Source: Erwinia aphidicola | GTDB lineage: Bacteria > Pseudomonadota > Gammaproteobacteria > Enterobacterales > Enterobacteriaceae | NCBI RefSeq assembly: GCF_014773485.1 | Contig: NZ_JACXBP010000009.1 | Coordinates: forward strand, 62,001-126,000 | Length of the DNA: 64,000 bases | Reading direction: 5' to 3' | Shown: positions 9,079 through 18,427 of the stretch, piece by piece | How the letters are laid out: each line of letters starts with the position of its first letter | Numbering within the stretch: position 1 is the first letter of the stretch | The notes under the pieces: generated by a model | Seen by the model: only the letters and a program-made list of their open reading frames with translations | What the model was told of the DNA's origin: nothing | Database searches by the model: none | Position numbers and translations under genes: made by a program

Positions 9079-10731
9079 TCACTGCGGATACGCCACCCAG
9101 TCGCCGCCGTTCAACCTAATCCACGGCTTGCCCTGATACATCACCACCACCGCGTTATCATTTTCCGAGACTACCGGCGTCTGCGGCAGGTTATCGCTCA
9201 GCGCGGCCATATTCACATTCGGCGCGTTGAACACCTGGCCGTCGACCACGCGGGAGACCAGTTCGGAGATCGCCTGCAGGCTGGTGGGAGTGCTGACGTT
9301 TAGCGTCGCCTGGTGCGGCGCTTTCATCCCGGCAAACTTAATCCCGACCGGCACGTGGGTAATGCTGCTGCTTGGGATGTCGCGCAGGCCGGACATCTGC
9401 ATGCGGTCACCCTCCAGCGCTGCGCCGTGCTCCGGCACCACAATCACCATCACCCGGCGGCCAGACTTGTCGAGGTTCGTCAGGAAGCCGTCCAGCTGGT
9501 CAAACAGCGTGTTGGCCCGTGGCTGCCACGGCGCGGTTTTGCTGCTGCCCAGCGTGCGCGTGCCGTCGTGCAGCGGGATCAGGTTATAGAAGGTGGCGCT
9601 GCGGGCGTCGGCGCTTTTCTGGCGTTCGTCGAGCCAGCGCTGCATCAGCTGCGCATCGTTAAACACCGGCGAGCCGTCGAAGGAGGTCAGTTCGTGCGTG
9701 ATACCGGCCTGCGGCATCAGCGGTGCCTGTAAATTGCCCTCTTCGCGCAGCTCCTGTAAATAGCCGCCAAAAATCCCCTGATGGTCCAGCATCAGCTGCG
9801 GCTTAAACCCGAGCTGCGCCAGGTTATCAAACAGGTAGCAGCGGGCATCTACCGGCTTGTACAGATCGCTGTGCGAGCTTTGCCCGCAGCTGGCGCGCAG
9901 CAGACGGATGCCCGCCGGGCCGCTGTAGCCGGTGGCAGAATTGTAGTTATCCAGCAGCAGGTCGAAATGTTTCCACAGCGGGTGATTACGCAGCCGGGCG
10001 TAATCAATATCCGACCAGGCCAGCGAGCAAATGTTGATCACCAGAATATCGAACGGCGCGGCATCGGCAGGCAGCGCCGCCGGGAAGGCGGTGACGCGCT
10101 GCTTCTCTGTTTCATAAAACCTGTTCAGGTACGCCGTCAGGCTGGCGCTGGTGGGGGCAGCGGACTGATCCAGCCCGCTGGCGGCCACGGTATTATTCCC
10201 CGGCGTACTGCTTGCGACGGCAGCCGGCGCAGCCGCTTTATCCGGCAGCAGGGCGAAGGATGGCCCGGCCAGGTTCACCACGTTGAGCCACACCAGCGCC
10301 AGTGACACCAGCACCGTCACCCGCAGCCACTGGGCAACAAACAGGTAGAGCACCATCAGCACGAAGCCGCTGCCGATCATCTGCCAGTTGATAAAGCGCT
10401 GCAGCAGGTCGAGCAGATAAGCCGGGGAGAAGCCCGCCAGCTGGCTGCCCTGGCTGAGCAGGCTGGAAAGCCCCGGCAGCCAGGTGTCGTGCCACAGCAG
10501 CGCGATGCCGAGGGGCACGGAGACCCAGTGGCGCAGACGGTGCAGCTTCGGCGAGGGCAGCGGCAGCAGCAGCCACGCCAGAAACACCAGATTAGCCAGC
10601 GCGTGGAAGTTGAGGTAGCCAAACCACAGCAGGGCAAATTTCAGCAGGAAATAGAGGTTCCAGCCGCCCAGCCCGCGCCAGTTGCGCCACAGGCCAGGGG
10701 AAGTCTCAGCAGAAGGGTCACGCAGGGTCAT
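9079..10731 (-). CDS. bcsG: BcsG, cellulose phosphoethanolamine transferase
   Basis: Inner-membrane enzyme that moves phosphoethanolamine from phosphatidylethanolamine to cellulose. It has 550 residues, close to the E. coli protein. The first ~160 residues hold several transmembrane helices (for example 'FALLWFGYLNFHALANLVFLAWLLLPL'), then a linker rich in Ala/Ser/Thr, then a periplasmic alkaline-phosphatase-like domain. The nucleophile region 'NSATGYSGPAGIRLLRASCGQ' and the metal-site 'IVVPEHGAALEGDRM' are present, as are the Cys residues typical of the catalytic domain. It is last in bcsEFG; its ATG overlaps the bcsF stop by 4 nt. Confidence 0.93.
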   Translation of the reverse strand: MTLRDPSAETSPGLWRNWRGLGGWNLYFLLKFALLWFGYLNFHALANLVFLAWLLLPLPSPKLHRLRHWVSVPLGIALLWHDTWLPGLSSLLSQGSQLAGFSPAYLLDLLQRFINWQMIGSGFVLMVLYLFVAQWLRVTVLVSLALVWLNVVNLAGPSFALLPDKAAAPAAVASSTPGNNTVAASGLDQSAAPTSASLTAYLNRFYETEKQRVTAFPAALPADAAPFDILVINICSLAWSDIDYARLRNHPLWKHFDLLLDNYNSATGYSGPAGIRLLRASCGQSSHSDLYKPVDARCYLFDNLAQLGFKPQLMLDHQGIFGGYLQELREEGNLQAPLMPQAGITHELTSFDGSPVFNDAQLMQRWLDERQKSADARSATFYNLIPLHDGTRTLGSSKTAPWQPRANTLFDQLDGFLTNLDKSGRRVMVIVVPEHGAALEGDRMQMSGLRDIPSSSITHVPVGIKFAGMKAPHQATLNVSTPTSLQAISELVSRVVDGQVFNAPNVNMAALSDNLPQTPVVSENDNAVVVMYQGKPWIRLNGGDWVAYPQ

Positions 10732-10919
10732 GATTTTTTACTGTCCGTCCCGGAAGTTTTACGCCGCCACGTGCCTTCATATTTCAACGCGCGCGGCGGC
10801 AGCACGCGGTGCCGCAGCCCGCGCCATTTTTTCGGCAGCCAGCGGCTGTATAGCGGTTTGAGCAGCAGCAGGATCAGCAGCAGCAGAGTGACAATCTGCA
10901 CCCAGTCCATCAGCGTCAT
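10728..10919 (-). CDS. bcsF: BcsF, small membrane subunit of the cellulose-modification complex
   Basis: A 63-residue protein with one N-terminal transmembrane helix ('VQIVTLLLLILLLLKPLYS') and a strongly basic cytosolic tail, matching BcsF. In E. coli BcsF bridges BcsE and BcsG in the inner membrane. It overlaps bcsE by 4 nt at its start and bcsG by 4 nt at its end. A second in-frame Met at residue 4 is an alternative start. Confidence 0.9.
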   Translation of the reverse strand: MTLMDWVQIVTLLLLILLLLKPLYSRWLPKKWRGLRHRVLPPRALKYEGTWRRKTSGTDSKKS

Positions 10920-12463
10920 GGCGCATCGCCCTTGTCCACCGGGGTGTTAAGCGTCACCTCTTCCGGCACCAGGCGCAGCGGTGCGGCCTGCGGTTCCGCA
11001 GCAGAAGAGGGGGCTTGCACAGCAGGGGTATCGCGCCAGGCGCCGGGCGTGGTGCCCGCCATCTGCCGCACTTCCGACAGGATCTGCAGATCTTCAAACC
11101 ACACCAGGCGATTGGTGAAGATCTCGTCGGGCGGCAGGCGGAAGATAAATTTCAGCGCGGTATCCAGGTCGTTGTAGCGGCACGAAGAGAGGAACAGGTA
11201 CAGGCGGTCGCCGATGCGCGTCACCAGGTCACCGAAGCGGCGCGGCTTGCACAGCGTCAGCGCCTGCTCCGGGTTCAGCTCCGGCACCGGGCGCAGCGCC
11301 ACCAGTAGCCCTTTGCCGTCCTGCGGCAGCACGGTGTTGCCGATCAGGCGCGTTACCGAGCGGCAGAAGTGCTCCAGCGGCAGGTAGCCTTTCTCCTGCA
11401 ATGGCTGCATCGATTTCAGCAGTACGCTCAGGTCGGCCGGCACGTGGCGGTTATAGCGCTGCCCCTGCAAGCCTTCCAGCGTGGTGAGAAAGCGCGACAT
11501 CGCGGCGTTTAGCGGCACAATCGCGTTTACGCCGCAGGCCAGCAGCAGGCGCTCATCGCTGTTGCGCAGCGCGGTGTGCATCTCGCGCACCACGATTTTC
11601 AGCCCGCTGCCGCGCGTGCGCCGCAGGTTATGAATGTCTGCGGCAAGCTGGGCGATCTGGTCACTGTGGTGCAGGTTAAAGATCACCGTGGCGGCGCTGG
11701 CCTGCTGAGCGCGGCTGGCCAGCTGGGTGTTATCGTCGAACAGCGTCCAGGCGCTGGAGAGCGGCGGCGCGCCCTCCAGCACCCCTTTTTCGGCCAGGTA
11801 CAGATGCTCATCATTTAAGGTTAACGGGCTATTTTGCTCCGATTCGCTAATCTGAGTGAAGCAATCCTGCTGTAATTCAAGGCGTAATGCGCGGTCGGCC
11901 AGCATGCCACTTTTATTACACCACCAGTTAATTCGGTAATTCCAGCTATCCTGCTGCCATTCCAGATGTGAAAGTCCGTCTAAATGACGATAGCGGGTTT
12001 GTAAATCATTTCGCAGGTGATTAACGCCGGAACCGTAAGTGATAATCAACATTGTTGACTGTCGCGAGGCTAACCACTTTTGCATTCCCTTCAGCCAGCT
12101 GTTTAATTCTTCAGGTGCTATTTTTTCCCAGCTGCTAAATGCGGTAAAAAATAACAAGAATCGTGGCTTGTTGGCTAAAGCGCGCGATAAATCTTCGCTC
12201 AAATTAAGCAGAGCTTGCGGAGTAGCGGGCAGGGAAAACAGCGGGATCTTGTTCGGGCCGCTGGCAGGGTCTGGAACCAGCAGAGACTGGGGTTTCTCAG
12301 GGGTCGCGATCAGCGTCACGGCCGTCTGAGTCGCGATAGTCTGACGTGCCAGAGTGCGTGCATCTTCCTGACGGTTTACCGTTACCCAGTAGCAGCCTGG
12401 CGGTTGCATCAGCACTAATTCATTTTGGACCTGACCCAGCCCTAAGCTAAATGAAATCGTCAT
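10916..12463 (-). CDS. bcsE: BcsE, c-di-GMP-binding cellulose regulator
   Basis: Cytosolic c-di-GMP receptor needed for full cellulose output. The ATG at 12463 gives 515 residues and an N-terminus ('MTISFSLGLGQVQNELVLMQPPGCYW') that resembles E. coli BcsE. A further-upstream TTG at 12526 would add 21 residues unlike the family, so it is disfavoured. The 'VLEGAPPLSSAW' and 'RRTRGSGLKIVVREMHTALRNSDERLLLACGVNAIVP' segments are conserved. The GIL-domain RxGD motif is 'RFGD' in 'CKPRRFGDLVTRIGD'. It heads the bcsEFG operon, divergent from bcsRQABC. Confidence 0.92.
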   Translation of the reverse strand: MTISFSLGLGQVQNELVLMQPPGCYWVTVNRQEDARTLARQTIATQTAVTLIATPEKPQSLLVPDPASGPNKIPLFSLPATPQALLNLSEDLSRALANKPRFLLFFTAFSSWEKIAPEELNSWLKGMQKWLASRQSTMLIITYGSGVNHLRNDLQTRYRHLDGLSHLEWQQDSWNYRINWWCNKSGMLADRALRLELQQDCFTQISESEQNSPLTLNDEHLYLAEKGVLEGAPPLSSAWTLFDDNTQLASRAQQASAATVIFNLHHSDQIAQLAADIHNLRRTRGSGLKIVVREMHTALRNSDERLLLACGVNAIVPLNAAMSRFLTTLEGLQGQRYNRHVPADLSVLLKSMQPLQEKGYLPLEHFCRSVTRLIGNTVLPQDGKGLLVALRPVPELNPEQALTLCKPRRFGDLVTRIGDRLYLFLSSCRYNDLDTALKFIFRLPPDEIFTNRLVWFEDLQILSEVRQMAGTTPGAWRDTPAVQAPSSAAEPQAAPLRLVPEEVTLNTPVDKGDAP

Positions 12464-12561
12464 AAGATTTTTCGCACCAGGGGTAATCCAGCATAATGGC
12501 AGGTCGGATAAAGATTTCCGTACCAATTCTAATCCCGTAAATATACATTACATCGTAAACC

Positions 12562-12585
12562 ATTCCAGTGAATCATTGATGGAAT
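12562..12585. promoter_or_regulatory. Inverted repeat in the bcsE/bcsR divergent promoter region
   Basis: ATTCCA (12562-12567) and TGGAAT (12580-12585) form an interrupted palindrome with a 12-nt centre inside the intergenic space that must hold promoters for both bcsEFG and bcsRQABC. This fits an operator; no specific regulator can be named from the sequence. Confidence 0.3.
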
Positions 12586-12631
12586 CGTTATGTGATGAAA
12601 TCCTATTAATCCGTGCGGATAATCCGACATA

Positions 12632-12832
12632 ATGACCGCCATGCCGAATAAAAATCAGCAATCTGGGAAAACCCCTGGCCACGAAACGCCCGATGACATT
12701 AGCGCACTGGGTGAGGCTTTTGCGTTAACCGCGTTTCGCTATATCGATATTGCCCGTCAGGAAAGGCTGGCCGCAATTTATCAGCGCTGGCCATTACTGA
12801 CCGAATTGGGCGCATTGCAAAAAAAGGGGTAG
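12632..12832 (+). CDS. bcsR: BcsR, short regulator of cellulose synthesis (YhjR)
   Basis: A 66-residue cytosolic protein that in E. coli binds BcsQ and stabilises the synthase complex. The family signature is the C-terminal half, 'DISALGEAFALTAFRYIDIARQERLAAIYQRWPLLTELG', matching the order of E. coli BcsR (acidic-hydrophobic helix, 'YxDI', 'RWPLLxE'). The ATG at 12641 (second Met) is an equally good start. Only 2 nt separate it from bcsQ. Confidence 0.88.
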   Translation: MTAMPNKNQQSGKTPGHETPDDISALGEAFALTAFRYIDIARQERLAAIYQRWPLLTELGALQKKG

Positions 12833-12834
12833 TT

Positions 12835-13566
12835 ATGCCGGTGGTGGCATTTTGCGGTTTACGCGGGGGAGTGGGCACCACTTCCATAACAGCGGCGCTG
12901 GCCTGGGCACTGAATAGCCTTGGCGAACGTACGCTCGCCATCGATTTTTCCCCGTTTAACCAGCTGCGGATGCATTTCAACACCCCTTACCAACAGCCGC
13001 GCGGCTGGGCGCACAGCGCGCTACGGCAGCAGCCCTGGCAGCAGAGCGCCATGCGCTACACGCCATTGCTCGATTTTATTCCCTTCGGCCAGCTGCAAGC
13101 GGCTGAAAGCGAAGCGTATCTGCGCAATCCTGAAGCGCTGCTGGCGCCGTGGGCCGGGCGGCTGCACGCGCTGCGGGGCGACTATCGCTGGGTGCTGCTG
13201 GATATCCCGGCGGATATGCCGCAGCTGGCGCGGCAGCTGTTGCCGCAGGCGGACCACCAGATCGGGGTGATTGTCCCCGACGGCAACTGCCATCTGCGCC
13301 TGCATCAGGCAGAGGTCGCAGAAAATACCCGGTACCTTATTAACCAGTTTAATCCGGTGAGCAAGGCACAGCAGGATCTGCACCAGCTGTGGAGCGGCTC
13401 GCTCAATCAGCGCCTGCCGCTGCTGGTGCATCGCGACGAGGCGCTGGCTGAAGCGCTGCTGAACAAGCAGCCTCTCGGTGAGTATCGCCCGCTGAGCCTG
13501 GCGGCGGAGGAGATTGCCACGCTGGCGAGCTGGTGCCTGATCAACCTGACGGGCGCGCCAGCATGA
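12835..13566 (+). CDS. bcsQ: BcsQ, MinD/ParA-like ATPase of the cellulose complex
   Basis: SIMIBI-class NTPase that with BcsR builds the polar cytosolic scaffold of the synthase. It has 243 residues. A deviant Walker A sits at residues ~8-17 ('GLRGGVGTTS'), where the usual lysines are missing as in other BcsQ proteins, and the A' aspartate is in 'RTLAIDFSPFNQLRMHF'. 'YRWVLLDIPADMPQLARQLLPQADHQIGVIVPD' is the Walker B/partner region. The TGA overlaps the bcsA ATG. Confidence 0.93.
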   Translation: MPVVAFCGLRGGVGTTSITAALAWALNSLGERTLAIDFSPFNQLRMHFNTPYQQPRGWAHSALRQQPWQQSAMRYTPLLDFIPFGQLQAAESEAYLRNPEALLAPWAGRLHALRGDYRWVLLDIPADMPQLARQLLPQADHQIGVIVPDGNCHLRLHQAEVAENTRYLINQFNPVSKAQQDLHQLWSGSLNQRLPLLVHRDEALAEALLNKQPLGEYRPLSLAAEEIATLASWCLINLTGAPA

Positions 13567-16181
13567 ACCCGCTGCGCGCGCTGCTGATGCCCGCCGCCCT
13601 AAAGGCGCTGAGCCAGCGTTACCGCGGCTATCGCCGCCAGCGCACGCCGCCCCTGACGGCGGCACTGCACTGCCTGCTGGTGGCGCTCGGCTGGGCGCTG
13701 CTGCGCTTTGAAAGTGCGCAGTGGCAGCAGGTCAGCGCCCGCCAGCGCCAGCTTTACCCGCATATCTCCCCCGAGCGCCCGCGCCCGGCCGATGCGCTGC
13801 GCTACCTGATCCAGAGCCTGTGGCTGCTGCTGGTGCTGCCGCTGGATGCCTCGGCGCGCAGCGAACGCCAGCGGCTGAATGCCTTTAGCGCGCTGGCCCG
13901 CTGGCGCCGGGGTTTTTACCGCTGGCTCAACCGCCTGCCGCAGCGCGCCGCGCAGGCGAAGCTGGAAAAACGCGGCGAGCGCTGGTTAAGCCAGCTTCCC
14001 CCTTTGCTGCGCCGCGCGCTGTTCACGGTGGCGGTGCTGCTGGCGACGGCGCTGGCGTTGCTGTGCATCTCGCAGCCGTTCGATATCTGGACGCAATTTA
14101 TCTTCGTGATGGTGCTGTGGGCGGTGGCGATGGTGGTACGGCGCATCCCCGGCAGGCTGCCAATCATGATGATGATCGTGCTGTCGCTGACCATCTCCTG
14201 CCGCTATCTGTGGTGGCGCTATACGGCCACGCTAAACTGGAACGATCCGCTCAGCCTGACCTTTGGCGTGCTGTTGATCGCCGCTGAAACCTACTCATGG
14301 GTGGTCCTGCTGCTGGGTTATTTTCAGAGCCTGTGGCCGCTGCAGCGCAAGCCGCTATCAATGCCGGAAGATGTCAGCAGCTGGCCCGCGATCGATCTGC
14401 TGGTGCCAACCTGGAACGAGCCGCTCAGCGTGGTGAAGCCGACGATCTACGCTGCGCTTGGCCTCGACTGGCCGCGTGAAAAGCTCAATATTTATCTGCT
14501 GGATGACGGCCGGCGGCCGGAGTTTCGCGCCTTTGCCGAGAGCGTGGGCATCCACTACCTCGCCCGCCCCAGTCACCAGCACGCCAAGGCGGGCAACATT
14601 AACCACGCGCTGCGCACCACCTGCCGCGGCGAGTTTGTGGCGATTTTTGACTGCGACCACGTGCCGACGCGCTCTTTCCTGCAGATGACCCTCGGCTGGT
14701 TTATTAAAGACCCCCGGCTGGCGATGTTACAGACCCCGCACCACTTCTTCTCGCCGGACCCGTTTGAGCGCAACCTCGGGCGTTTTCGCCGCACGCCGAA
14801 CGAAGGCACGCTGTTTTACGGGCTGGTGCAGGATGGTAATGACGTCTGGGATGCCACCTTCTTCTGCGGCTCGTGCGCGGTGCTGCGGCGCAGCGCCCTG
14901 GAGGAGATCGGCGGTATTGCGGTGGAAACCGTTACCGAAGATGCGCACACCTCGCTGCGCCTGCACCGCGCTGGCTGGACCTCGGCCTATATCCGCATCC
15001 CGCAGGCCGCCGGGCTGGCCACCGAGAGCCTGGCGGGGCATATCGGGCAGCGCATCCGCTGGGCGCGCGGCATGGTGCAGATTTTCCGCCTCGACAATCC
15101 GCTGCTCGGTAAAGGGCTAAGGCTGGTGCAGCGGTTGTGCTACGCCAACGCCATGCTGCACTTCCTGGCGGGTATTCCCCGGCTGATCTTCCTGCTGGCC
15201 CCGCTGGCGTTCCTGCTTTGCCACGCCTTTATCATCTACGCCCCGGCGCTGGCCATCGCCATCTATGTACTGCCGCATATGCTGCACACCAGCCTGACTA
15301 ACTCGAAAATTCAGGGGCGCTGGCGCCACTCGTTCTGGAGCGAAGTGTATGAAACCGTGCTCGCCTGGTATATCGCCCGGCCGACCACGGTAGCGCTGTT
15401 CAACCCGCATAAGGGCAAGTTTAACGTCACCGCTAAGGGCGGGCTGGTGCAGGAGGAGCATCTCGACTGGGTGATCACCAAGCCCTATATCTTCCTGGTG
15501 CTGCTCAACCTGGCGGGAGTGGCAGCGGCCATCTGGCGCCTGTACAGCGGCCCGACGCACGAGATCCTGACGGTGCTGGTCAGCCTGCTGTGGGTGTTTT
15601 ACAACATGATTATTCTCGGCGGCGCGGTGGCGGTATCAGTGGAGGCGCGCCAGATCCGCGAAGCGCACCGCGTGGAGATCGCTATGCCTGCGGCCATCGC
15701 GCGCGCCGACGGCCATCTGCTGCCCTGCACCCTGCGCGACTATTCGGACGGCGGCGTCGGGCTGGAGCTGCGTGAAGCGCACGCGCTCAACGCAGACGAA
15801 GAGGTCTGGCTGCTGCTCAAGCGCGGCCAGCAGGAGTTCAGCTTCCCCTGCGTGGTGCAGCGCACCTTTGGCCGCCGGGCGGGCATTCGCCTGCACAACC
15901 TCAGCACCGAACAGCACGTCGAGTTTATTCAGTGCACCTTCGCCCGCGCCGATACCTGGGCGCTGTGGCAGGACAGTTTCCCGGAAGACAAACCGATCTA
16001 CAGCCTGGTGGATATCGTCATCCTCGGCTTTAAAGGCTACCTGCGCCTGGCGGAGTACGGGCCGCCGCGCCTGCGCCAGCTGTTTATTGGCTTAACCGCG
16101 CTGATGGCGTGGCTAGCTTCATTTTTCCCTAAAGCGCGCGGGCCACGGCCCGGTGCCCGCTCGGTAATCGCAGAATCATGA
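13563..16181 (+). CDS. bcsA: BcsA, cellulose synthase catalytic subunit (operon 2)
   Basis: Inner-membrane GT2 synthase that polymerises UDP-glucose and extrudes the glucan; c-di-GMP binding to its PilZ domain activates it. The ATG at 13563 overlaps the bcsQ stop and gives 872 residues, the E. coli length. Visible motifs: DDG (~314-316), DCD in 'FDCDHVPTR', TED (~458-460, 'VTEDAHTSLRLH'), QxxRW (Q496-W500, 'QRIRWARG'). The PilZ pair is RxxxR (R699-R703, 'REAHR') and 'DYSDGGVGLE' downstream. Transmembrane helices flank the GT domain. This is one of two synthases implied by the locus; the other lies left of the window. Confidence 0.96.
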   Translation: MNPLRALLMPAALKALSQRYRGYRRQRTPPLTAALHCLLVALGWALLRFESAQWQQVSARQRQLYPHISPERPRPADALRYLIQSLWLLLVLPLDASARSERQRLNAFSALARWRRGFYRWLNRLPQRAAQAKLEKRGERWLSQLPPLLRRALFTVAVLLATALALLCISQPFDIWTQFIFVMVLWAVAMVVRRIPGRLPIMMMIVLSLTISCRYLWWRYTATLNWNDPLSLTFGVLLIAAETYSWVVLLLGYFQSLWPLQRKPLSMPEDVSSWPAIDLLVPTWNEPLSVVKPTIYAALGLDWPREKLNIYLLDDGRRPEFRAFAESVGIHYLARPSHQHAKAGNINHALRTTCRGEFVAIFDCDHVPTRSFLQMTLGWFIKDPRLAMLQTPHHFFSPDPFERNLGRFRRTPNEGTLFYGLVQDGNDVWDATFFCGSCAVLRRSALEEIGGIAVETVTEDAHTSLRLHRAGWTSAYIRIPQAAGLATESLAGHIGQRIRWARGMVQIFRLDNPLLGKGLRLVQRLCYANAMLHFLAGIPRLIFLLAPLAFLLCHAFIIYAPALAIAIYVLPHMLHTSLTNSKIQGRWRHSFWSEVYETVLAWYIARPTTVALFNPHKGKFNVTAKGGLVQEEHLDWVITKPYIFLVLLNLAGVAAAIWRLYSGPTHEILTVLVSLLWVFYNMIILGGAVAVSVEARQIREAHRVEIAMPAAIARADGHLLPCTLRDYSDGGVGLELREAHALNADEEVWLLLKRGQQEFSFPCVVQRTFGRRAGIRLHNLSTEQHVEFIQCTFARADTWALWQDSFPEDKPIYSLVDIVILGFKGYLRLAEYGPPRLRQLFIGLTALMAWLASFFPKARGPRPGARSVIAES

Positions 16182-18427
16182 GAAAAACACGCCGCGGCCT
16201 GGCCGCACTCCTGCTGGCATTCGTCACCCACGCCGCCCCCGCAGAAACCCCGGCAGCAGAGGCGCAGGTGCCGCCCGCCGCCCCGGTACGTCAGTCGGCG
16301 CTCAACTTTGCCCAGCTGGCACCGCCGCCGGGCAACTTTGCGCTGCGCGGCACCCAGCCGCAGGGGCAGATTGAGTTCGGGGTGCGCAGTGACGAAGTGG
16401 TGACTAACGCGCTGCTCAACCTCAGCTATCGCCCGTCCCCGGCGCTGATCCCCACGCTGTCGCAGCTGAAAATCACCCTCAACGACGAGCTGGTCGGGCT
16501 GGTAACCATCACGGCGGATCAGCTGGGGAAAGAGAACCAGACGCAGGTGGCGATCGACCCGCGCTTTATCGGCGATTTCAACCGCATCCGCCTCGAACTG
16601 ATCGGGCATTACACCAATATCTGCGAAAACCCGGCTAACAGCGCGATCTGGCTGGATGTCGGTAAGCAGAGCGGGCTGCAGCTGACGCTGCAAAAGCTGC
16701 CGCTGAAAAACGACCTTTCGCACTTCCCGGAACCGTTCTTTGACGCGCGCGACGGCCGCCCGATGAGCCTGCCGGTGGTGTTTGCCGCCACGCCGGATCT
16801 GGGCCAGCAGCGCGCCGCTGCCATACTCGCGTCGTGGTTTGGCAGCAAAGCCCAGTGGCGTGGGCAAAACTTCCCGGTGCTGTTGAACCAGCTGCCCGCG
16901 CAGCAGCACGCGGTGGTGTTCGCTACCAATGCCCAGCGGCCTGACTTCCTCAAAGCGCTGCCCCCGGTGGATAAGCCGACGGTGGAGATCGTCGATCAGC
17001 CGGGCAATTCGTACCAGAAAATGCTGCTGGTGCTCGGGCGTGACGACAACGATCTGATCGCGGCGGTGCAGGGTATCGCGCAGGGCGAGCTGCTGCTGCG
17101 CGGTCAGACCGCCCAGGTGGAAGCGGTGAAAACCCTCGCCGACCGCCAGCCCTACGACGCGCCGAACTGGGTGCGCACCGACCGCCCGACCACCTTTGCC
17201 GAGCTGCAGCAGTATGCGGGCCAGCTGCAGTCGGATGGGCTGCAGCCTGCGCCGCTGGCGTTTACCCTCAACCTGCCGCCGGACCTGTTTTTGATCCGCG
17301 CACGCGGCATCGACATGGATCTGCGCTACCGCTACACCTCGCCGCTGCAGGAGGATGGTTCGCGGCTGGCAATACACCTTAACGACCAGTTTGTGCAGGA
17401 TTACCCGCTGACCGTGAAGCAGGATCGCAGCAAACAGCTGCTGCGTATTCCGCTGCTGCAGGGGCTGCAGGATGGTAGCACCAGCCTGACCATCCCGGCG
17501 CTGCGCCTCGACGTGGTGAACCAGCTGCGCTTTAGCTTCGACTATGCGCTGACCTTTATCGGCGGTACCAGCGACCGCTGCGAAACCGTGGTGCCGGTCA
17601 GCAATCACGTGGTGATCGACGGCAACTCCACCGTCGACTTCTCCGGCTATCGCCACTTTATCGAGATGCCGTCGCTGCGCGCCTTCGCCACCTCCGGCTT
17701 CCCGTTCAGCCGCCAGGCCGATCTGGCGCAAACTCTGGTCCTGATGGACCCGCAGCCGCAGCCGGAGAACATCAGCGCCATGCTCAATGTGCTGGCGAAC
17801 GTCAGCGCGCAGACCGGCTATCCGGCGCTCAAGGTGCAGATTGCCGACAGCTGGGCGCAGGCGCAGAGCAGCAACGCCGATATTCTGACCATTGGCAGCC
17901 TGCCCGCCGGGCTGAAGCAGGACAGCAATATCAGCCTGCTGGTCGATGCGGCGAAAAGCCGCATCAACAAGCCGCTGCGCCAGCCAGCGCTGAGCAGCGT
18001 GGACGGCCCGGCCAGCGACCGTCAGGCGCAGAGCCAGACCACGATAACGTCAGACGGGCCAATGGCGGCGGTGGTCGGCTTCCAGTCGCCGTATGACCCG
18101 CAGCGCAGCGTGGTGGCACTGTTAGCCGACAGCGCGCGCGGCTGGCAGCTGCTGAATGAGGCGATGAACGACAGCGGCAAACGCGCCGCCATGTTTGGCT
18201 CCGCCTCGATTATTCGCGAGTCCGGCGTCAGCAGCCTGCGCGTCGGCGAAACCTATTACGTCGGCCACCTGCCGTGGTGGGAGCGCCTGTGGAATGCGCT
18301 GGCGAATCATCCGCTGTGGCTGGCGCTGCTGGCCGGGGTGGTGGTAATCCTGTTTGCGGTGCTGGTGTGGCGCCTGATGCGCGGCGTCAGCCGTCGCCGC
18401 CTGGATGACGAGGATGACGACGCGTGA
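16178..18427 (+). CDS. bcsB: BcsB, cellulose synthase periplasmic subunit (operon 2)
   Basis: Second BcsB, 749 residues, with a complete signal peptide ('RRGLAALLLAFVTHAAPAET') and C-terminal membrane anchor ('HPLWLALLAGVVVILFAVLVWRLM') followed by an acidic/basic tail. Conserved blocks are 'SDEVVTNALLNLSY', 'DAPNWVRTDRPTTFAEL' and 'TSGFPFSRQADLAQT'. Unlike the copy at 3-2414 it lacks a long Pro/Ala-rich leader. It overlaps bcsA by 4 nt upstream and bcsC by 4 nt downstream. In E. coli bcsZ stands between bcsB and bcsC; here there is no room for it. Confidence 0.94.
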   Translation: MRKTRRGLAALLLAFVTHAAPAETPAAEAQVPPAAPVRQSALNFAQLAPPPGNFALRGTQPQGQIEFGVRSDEVVTNALLNLSYRPSPALIPTLSQLKITLNDELVGLVTITADQLGKENQTQVAIDPRFIGDFNRIRLELIGHYTNICENPANSAIWLDVGKQSGLQLTLQKLPLKNDLSHFPEPFFDARDGRPMSLPVVFAATPDLGQQRAAAILASWFGSKAQWRGQNFPVLLNQLPAQQHAVVFATNAQRPDFLKALPPVDKPTVEIVDQPGNSYQKMLLVLGRDDNDLIAAVQGIAQGELLLRGQTAQVEAVKTLADRQPYDAPNWVRTDRPTTFAELQQYAGQLQSDGLQPAPLAFTLNLPPDLFLIRARGIDMDLRYRYTSPLQEDGSRLAIHLNDQFVQDYPLTVKQDRSKQLLRIPLLQGLQDGSTSLTIPALRLDVVNQLRFSFDYALTFIGGTSDRCETVVPVSNHVVIDGNSTVDFSGYRHFIEMPSLRAFATSGFPFSRQADLAQTLVLMDPQPQPENISAMLNVLANVSAQTGYPALKVQIADSWAQAQSSNADILTIGSLPAGLKQDSNISLLVDAAKSRINKPLRQPALSSVDGPASDRQAQSQTTITSDGPMAAVVGFQSPYDPQRSVVALLADSARGWQLLNEAMNDSGKRAAMFGSASIIRESGVSSLRVGETYYVGHLPWWERLWNALANHPLWLALLAGVVVILFAVLVWRLMRGVSRRRLDDEDDDA

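Noticed and set aside
16037..17731. 564-codon minus-strand frame covering the second bcsB
   Set aside because: Same reason: high-GC mirror frame with no start signal or motif, over a certain gene.
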